From: Verrucomicrobiota bacterium
GTDB taxonomy: Bacteria > Verrucomicrobiota > Verrucomicrobiia > Limisphaerales > AV2
Direction: 5' to 3'
DNA: 9,280 nt
NCBI GenBank assembly: GCA_003218935.1
Contig: QHPA01000216.1
Location: forward strand, 1 to 9,280
Shown here piece after piece: positions 6,668-9,280 of this stretch. The position numbers were made by a program, and so were the translations under genes. Position 1 is the stretch's first letter. Every line of letters starts with the position of its first letter. A model generated the notes under the pieces. The model had not been told where the DNA came from, did no database searches, and saw nothing but the letters and a program-made list of their open reading frames with translations.

Positions 6668-7272
6668 TGTTTGTCTTCGCTTTCGGAGCCTTGCGCCGTT
6701 CCGTTAAACTGACTCATGGCTTTGGCGATTCCGTCTTTTATCCAGCACTCGATCTGGTCTGCCGCTCGATCCAATACCTTTTTCAGCAGCGCTGATTCTT
6801 CCGCGGTGAATCGGCCTAACACATGATCGGTAATTTCACGCGCCGCGCCTGGCGCCCGGCCAATTCCGACCCGCAATCGGGCATATTCTCGTGAACCCAG
6901 ATGCTGCTCGATCGATTTAAGCCCGTGGTGTCCGCCACTGCTGCCCTGACTTCGGAGCCGGATTTCACCGAGCGGCAAGTCCGCATCGTCCACGACCGCC
7001 AGCAGGCGTTCGAGCGGTATCCGAAAGTATTTCGTCAATTTGCCGACCGCCTCACCGCTCTGGTTCATGTACGTCTGCGGCTGGCCGAGCATCAACCTGC
7101 GACCGTCACGTTCTACTTTGGCCAGTCGCGACACGAACTTGTCGTCCAGGGCCCACTTTGCCCGCCAGCGTGCAGCCAATCGTTCAACCACCATGAAACC
7201 CGCGTTATGTCGCGTCCCGGCATATTCTGCTCCTGGATTTCCCAGGCCCACAATGAGATAACGGTTCTCCAT
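6664..7272 (-). CDS. pth: Peptidyl-tRNA hydrolase
   Basis: A 202-residue bacterial Pth. The enzyme hydrolyses the ester bond of peptidyl-tRNAs released early from the ribosome, recycling the tRNA in the cytoplasm. The signature GLGNPGAEYAGTRHNAG spans 9-25, with Asn12 and catalytic His22 (E. coli Asn10 and His20). QPQTYMNQSGEAV carries Asn70 (E. coli Asn68), and VDDADLPLG carries Asp95 (E. coli Asp93). The loop GSSGGHHGLKS (110-120) has His116 where E. coli has Asn114. Length is normal, with a polar C-terminal extension after about residue 188. The ATG at 7272 lies 55 bp after the rplY stop. The 55-bp spacer is GC-rich and may fold, but has no terminator T tract. Confidence 0.95.
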   Translation of the reverse strand: MENRYLIVGLGNPGAEYAGTRHNAGFMVVERLAARWRAKWALDDKFVSRLAKVERDGRRLMLGQPQTYMNQSGEAVGKLTKYFRIPLERLLAVVDDADLPLGEIRLRSQGSSGGHHGLKSIEQHLGSREYARLRVGIGRAPGAAREITDHVLGRFTAEESALLKKVLDRAADQIECWIKDGIAKAMSQFNGTAQGSESEDKQ

Positions 7273-7327
7273 GCAAGGGCCTGCTCAATCGGCCGCGTGC
7301 GGAAAACCACCGCCCGGCCCAAAGCCG

Positions 7328-8116
7328 CTACTTTTTTCTCTCGGGTTTCTTTTCGGCTTTCTCCGCTTTCTCGACCTTCTCTGCTTTCTCCCCAGGTTTT
7401 TCGGGCGGCTTCTCGGCGCCTTTTTGGCCCGGCTTGGCCACGGCTCCGGCGGCGGCTTGCCCTGCACCCTCTTCCTTCTTCTCTTTGAGGACTTCGGGCT
7501 CGGCCAGAGGAGTCGTCGCCGCTTCGAGCGCCGCCGCTTCCTGCGCCTCGGTAATCGGGGCCGCGACAGAAATCACGGGAATTTTCTTGTCGCCGATCAC
7601 TTCCACGCCGGGCGGCAACGGGATTTCGCCGAGGTGAATTGACTGTCCGATTTCCAACCTGGTTACGTCAACCGTGATGACTTCAGGCAATTCCCCGGGC
7701 AACGCGCGCACTTTGATTTTGAACAGAACGTGTTCCAGCACGCCGCCTCCGGTCTTGACGCCCGCCGCTTCCCCGCTGGTCTCCACCGGGACGGTGACGG
7801 TCACCTTTTCGTTTTCCGCGACCTCATGAAAATCGACGTGCAGAACCTTTCGGCTTAATGGATGATGCTGCACCTCCTGCACCAGTGCCAGTCGACGCGA
7901 CTTCGCTTCCCCTTCGACCGTCAGGTCAACGAGGATGGTCTCGGACACCGAGTGGTGAATCAAATCCTCAATGTCCGTGAGCGTGACCTCGAGGTTCTGT
8001 GGCCGTATTTTGCGGCCGTAAATGACGGCCGGGACGCGTCCGGTAACGCGCAATTTTTTGACCCCGCTTCGTCTGGCCAGGGAGCGCGGAAACGCTTTCA
8101 ATGATAATGATTTCAT
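7328..8116 (-). CDS. rplY: 50S ribosomal protein L25, CTC/TL5 type, with a Lys/Glu/Pro tail
   Basis: A 262-residue L25 of the long (CTC/TL5) type, which binds 5S rRNA on the large subunit. Residues 1-97 are the 5S-binding L25 domain: RSLARRSGVKKLRVTGRVPAV, YGRK, LALVQEVQHHPLSRKVLHVDF. Residues 98-188 are the second beta domain of the CTC type (KVTVTVPVETSGEAAGVKTG; VEVIGDKKIPVISVAAP). Residues 189-262 are a low-complexity tail of Ala, Glu, Lys and Pro. Its last part has imperfect EKAEKVEKAEKAEK repeats, mirrored in the DNA at 7353-7391. The ATG lies 33 bp after the prs stop and has no clear Shine-Dalgarno site. The prs-rplY-pth order is common in bacteria. In some species the long form is called general stress protein Ctc. 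Confidence 0.95.
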   Translation of the reverse strand: MKSLSLKAFPRSLARRSGVKKLRVTGRVPAVIYGRKIRPQNLEVTLTDIEDLIHHSVSETILVDLTVEGEAKSRRLALVQEVQHHPLSRKVLHVDFHEVAENEKVTVTVPVETSGEAAGVKTGGGVLEHVLFKIKVRALPGELPEVITVDVTRLEIGQSIHLGEIPLPPGVEVIGDKKIPVISVAAPITEAQEAAALEAATTPLAEPEVLKEKKEEGAGQAAAGAVAKPGQKGAEKPPEKPGEKAEKVEKAEKAEKKPERKK

Positions 8117-8149
8117 GGTGCAACCATCAACATCGGCGGCGCAATTCGT

Positions 8150-9094
8150 TCAACTTGTGCGTCCGCCCTTAAACTCAAAAAGCGAAGTCACCGAGGAATT
8201 ACTGTGGATCCGCTTGATCGCTTCACCCAACAACTTCGCCACTGACAGCGTGATAACTTTTACACCGTCAATCGCAGGGCGCAAAACAGTATCAGTCGTT
8301 ATCAGTTCGTCAATATTTGATTTCTTCAGCCGCTGGATCCCCATATCGTTCAAAATCGCGTGCGAAACGCAGGCGTACACGCTTTTCGCCCCCTTCTTCC
8401 TCAGCAGTGCCGCGGCCTCCGTCAACGTGCCGGCCGTCTCGGTCAGATCATCCACCATCAGGACGTTTTTATTACGGATTTCACCGATGATCGCCATCGA
8501 CTCGACGTGTTCGGCGCTCTTCCGCCGCTTGGCCACTATGGCCAATCCTGCTTCCAGCACCTGGGAGTAGGCGTGGGCCATCTTCAACCCTCCGACGTCC
8601 GGGCTGACCACCACCAAATCCGGCAAATTCTTCTTCTTCAAAAAATCATACATCACCGGCGCCGCGTAGAGATGGTCCACCGGTATGTCGAAGAACCCTT
8701 GAATCTGCTGCGCGTGCAGGTCCATCGTTAGAACGCGGTTCGCGCCCGCCGCGACCAGCAGGTTGGCAACCAGTTTCGCCGTGATCGGCACCCGCGGCTG
8801 GTCTTTGCGATCCTGCCGGGCATAGCCGTAGAACGGCAGCACCGCGGTGATGCGCGAGGCGCTCGCCCGCCGCAACGCGTCCATCATGATGAACATCTCC
8901 ATCAAGTGATGGTTGGTCGGCGGACTGGTGGACTGAACGACAAACACATCCTCGCCCCGGACGTTCTCCTCGATTTTCACGAACGTCTCGCCGTCAGGGA
9001 AGGCTGTGACCGCGCATTTGCCCAGTTCGATGCCGATATAATCGCAAATGGCCCTGGCCAAAGGCGGGTTTGAGGTGCCGCTGAAAACTTTCAC
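8150..9094 (-). CDS. prs: Ribose-phosphate pyrophosphokinase (PRPP synthase)
   Basis: A 314-residue class I PRPP synthase. It transfers pyrophosphate from ATP to ribose 5-phosphate, making PRPP for purine, pyrimidine, NAD, His and Trp synthesis. Visible are the N-terminal MKVFSGTSNPPLA, the loop YARQDRK (91-97), the family signature DLHAQQIQGFFDIPVDHL (125-142), KRRK (189-192) and the PRPP-binding loop VDDLTETAGT (214-223). Length is normal and no key element is missing. The start is GTG (9094-9092), the position where family members begin (MK.FsG.sNP). No Shine-Dalgarno site lies directly before it. Its GTG overlaps a TGA in another frame, the end of a possible leader ORF, and a strong terminator is only about 30 bp upstream. 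It heads the visible gene cluster. Confidence 0.96.
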   Translation of the reverse strand: MKVFSGTSNPPLARAICDYIGIELGKCAVTAFPDGETFVKIEENVRGEDVFVVQSTSPPTNHHLMEMFIMMDALRRASASRITAVLPFYGYARQDRKDQPRVPITAKLVANLLVAAGANRVLTMDLHAQQIQGFFDIPVDHLYAAPVMYDFLKKKNLPDLVVVSPDVGGLKMAHAYSQVLEAGLAIVAKRRKSAEHVESMAIIGEIRNKNVLMVDDLTETAGTLTEAAALLRKKGAKSVYACVSHAILNDMGIQRLKKSNIDELITTDTVLRPAIDGVKVITLSVAKLLGEAIKRIHSNSSVTSLFEFKGGRTS

Positions 9095-9171
9095 GCTGCG
9101 TTTGGTGTTTCGCCGTCGCCAAAAGAAAAAACCACCGCCGCCGGTGGGTTTCTATTTCGAGACTCTAACAG
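9091..9171 (-). CDS. Possible 26-codon leader ORF overlapping the prs start
   Basis: On the minus strand, AAGGAGG (9182-9176) lies 4 nt before a CTG (9171-9169). From there the frame is open for 26 codons and ends in TGA (9093-9091), sharing the GTGA with the prs start. The ORF reads through both arms of the terminator hairpin at 9132-9147. The peptide would be LLESRNRNPPAAVVFSFG followed by DGETPNAA, with no known family. In its favour are the strong binding site, the overlap, and the absence of any other ribosome binding site for prs. Against it are the rare CTG start (the only other candidate is a TTG at 9189 without a binding site), its short length, and codons unlike the neighbouring genes. 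It may be chance. Confidence 0.3.
   Translation of the reverse strand: MLESRNRNPPAAVVFSFGDGETPNAA
9121..9147 (-). terminator. Strong intrinsic terminator, or attenuator, in the prs leader
   Basis: The minus strand forms CCACCG-GCGG-CGGTGG (9147-9142 with 9137-9132), followed by six T, a C and four T (9131-9121). This is a textbook intrinsic terminator. It ends transcription from the gene upstream of prs, but it also lies between any promoter in 9150-9226 and prs, whose start is about 30 bp downstream. That leaves too little room for an independent prs promoter in between, so it may act as an attenuator. On the plus strand the same hairpin is followed by a weaker T-rich stretch. Confidence 0.75.
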
Positions 9172-9226
9172 TGAGCCTCCTTCGCGCAAGATGAATTTTA
9201 AGTTTGGAGTTCCTCTTTGCTGCCAA

Positions 9227-9280
9227 CTAAACCAGGTTCAGTTCAAACCGCGAAGCCTTCACCAGGTCATGGTTTCCTTG
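9227..9280 (-). CDS. C-terminal end of an unidentified gene (enters from the right edge)
   Basis: From the right edge, one minus-strand frame is open for 17 codons and ends in TAG at 9229-9227. The residues are QGNHDLVKASRFELNLV. The other two frames stop within seven codons. The terminator about 80 bp downstream fits a gene ending here. The fragment is too short to identify. DLVKASR loosely recalls the 'LVKgSR' near the end of MurF ligases, but this is weak. Just after the stop, TTGGCA and TAAAAT (20 nt apart, a long spacing) could be a poor promoter for the prs unit. Confidence 0.4.
   Translation of the reverse strand, partial: QGNHDLVKASRFELNLV

Noticed and set aside
9160..9280. tRNA gene upstream of prs
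   Set aside because: GTTCAAACC on the plus strand looks like a T-loop, but the flanking stem does not pair and no anticodon or acceptor arm fits.

Overview
The window looks like a chromosomal housekeeping region of a Gram-negative bacterium, most likely a member of the Verrucomicrobiota. This rests on gene order and on the general look of the proteins (BamA, OmpH, a CTC-type L25, an rpsF-ssb-rplI-dnaB block without rpsR). It has not been tested with a marker gene, so the phylum is an inference. Every gene I can support is on the minus strand, so transcription runs from high to low coordinates. I see no mobile element, rRNA, tRNA or CRISPR array.

In transcription order: the last 17 codons of an unidentified gene (9227-9280); a leader with a strong intrinsic terminator and a possible small ORF (9091-9189); prs (PRPP synthase); rplY/ctc (L25); pth (peptidyl-tRNA hydrolase); rpsF (S6); ssb; rplI (L9); dnaB (replicative helicase); bamA, broken into two overlapping frames; ompH/skp (periplasmic chaperone); a weak terminator and a 260-bp spacer; and the first 85 codons of clpB, which runs off the left edge.

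The genes from prs to ompH are tightly packed. Gaps are about 10-130 bp, there is one ATGA overlap (pth/rpsF), and I see no convincing terminator between them. They could form one long transcription unit linking nucleotide precursor supply (Prs), translation (L25, Pth, S6, L9), replication (SSB, DnaB) and outer-membrane protein assembly (BamA, OmpH).

Two places deserve a second look. First, bamA is split inside POTRA3: about 25 residues are missing and the frame changes, yet the break forms a GTGA stop/start overlap with a good ribosome binding site. An out-of-frame deletion or assembly error is the simplest reading. Second, a strong terminator lies only about 30 bp before the GTG start of prs. 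A possible leader ORF with an AAGGAGG site reads through its hairpin and ends in a GTGA overlap with prs, which would fit translation-coupled attenuation. No complete unknown multi-gene system is visible.
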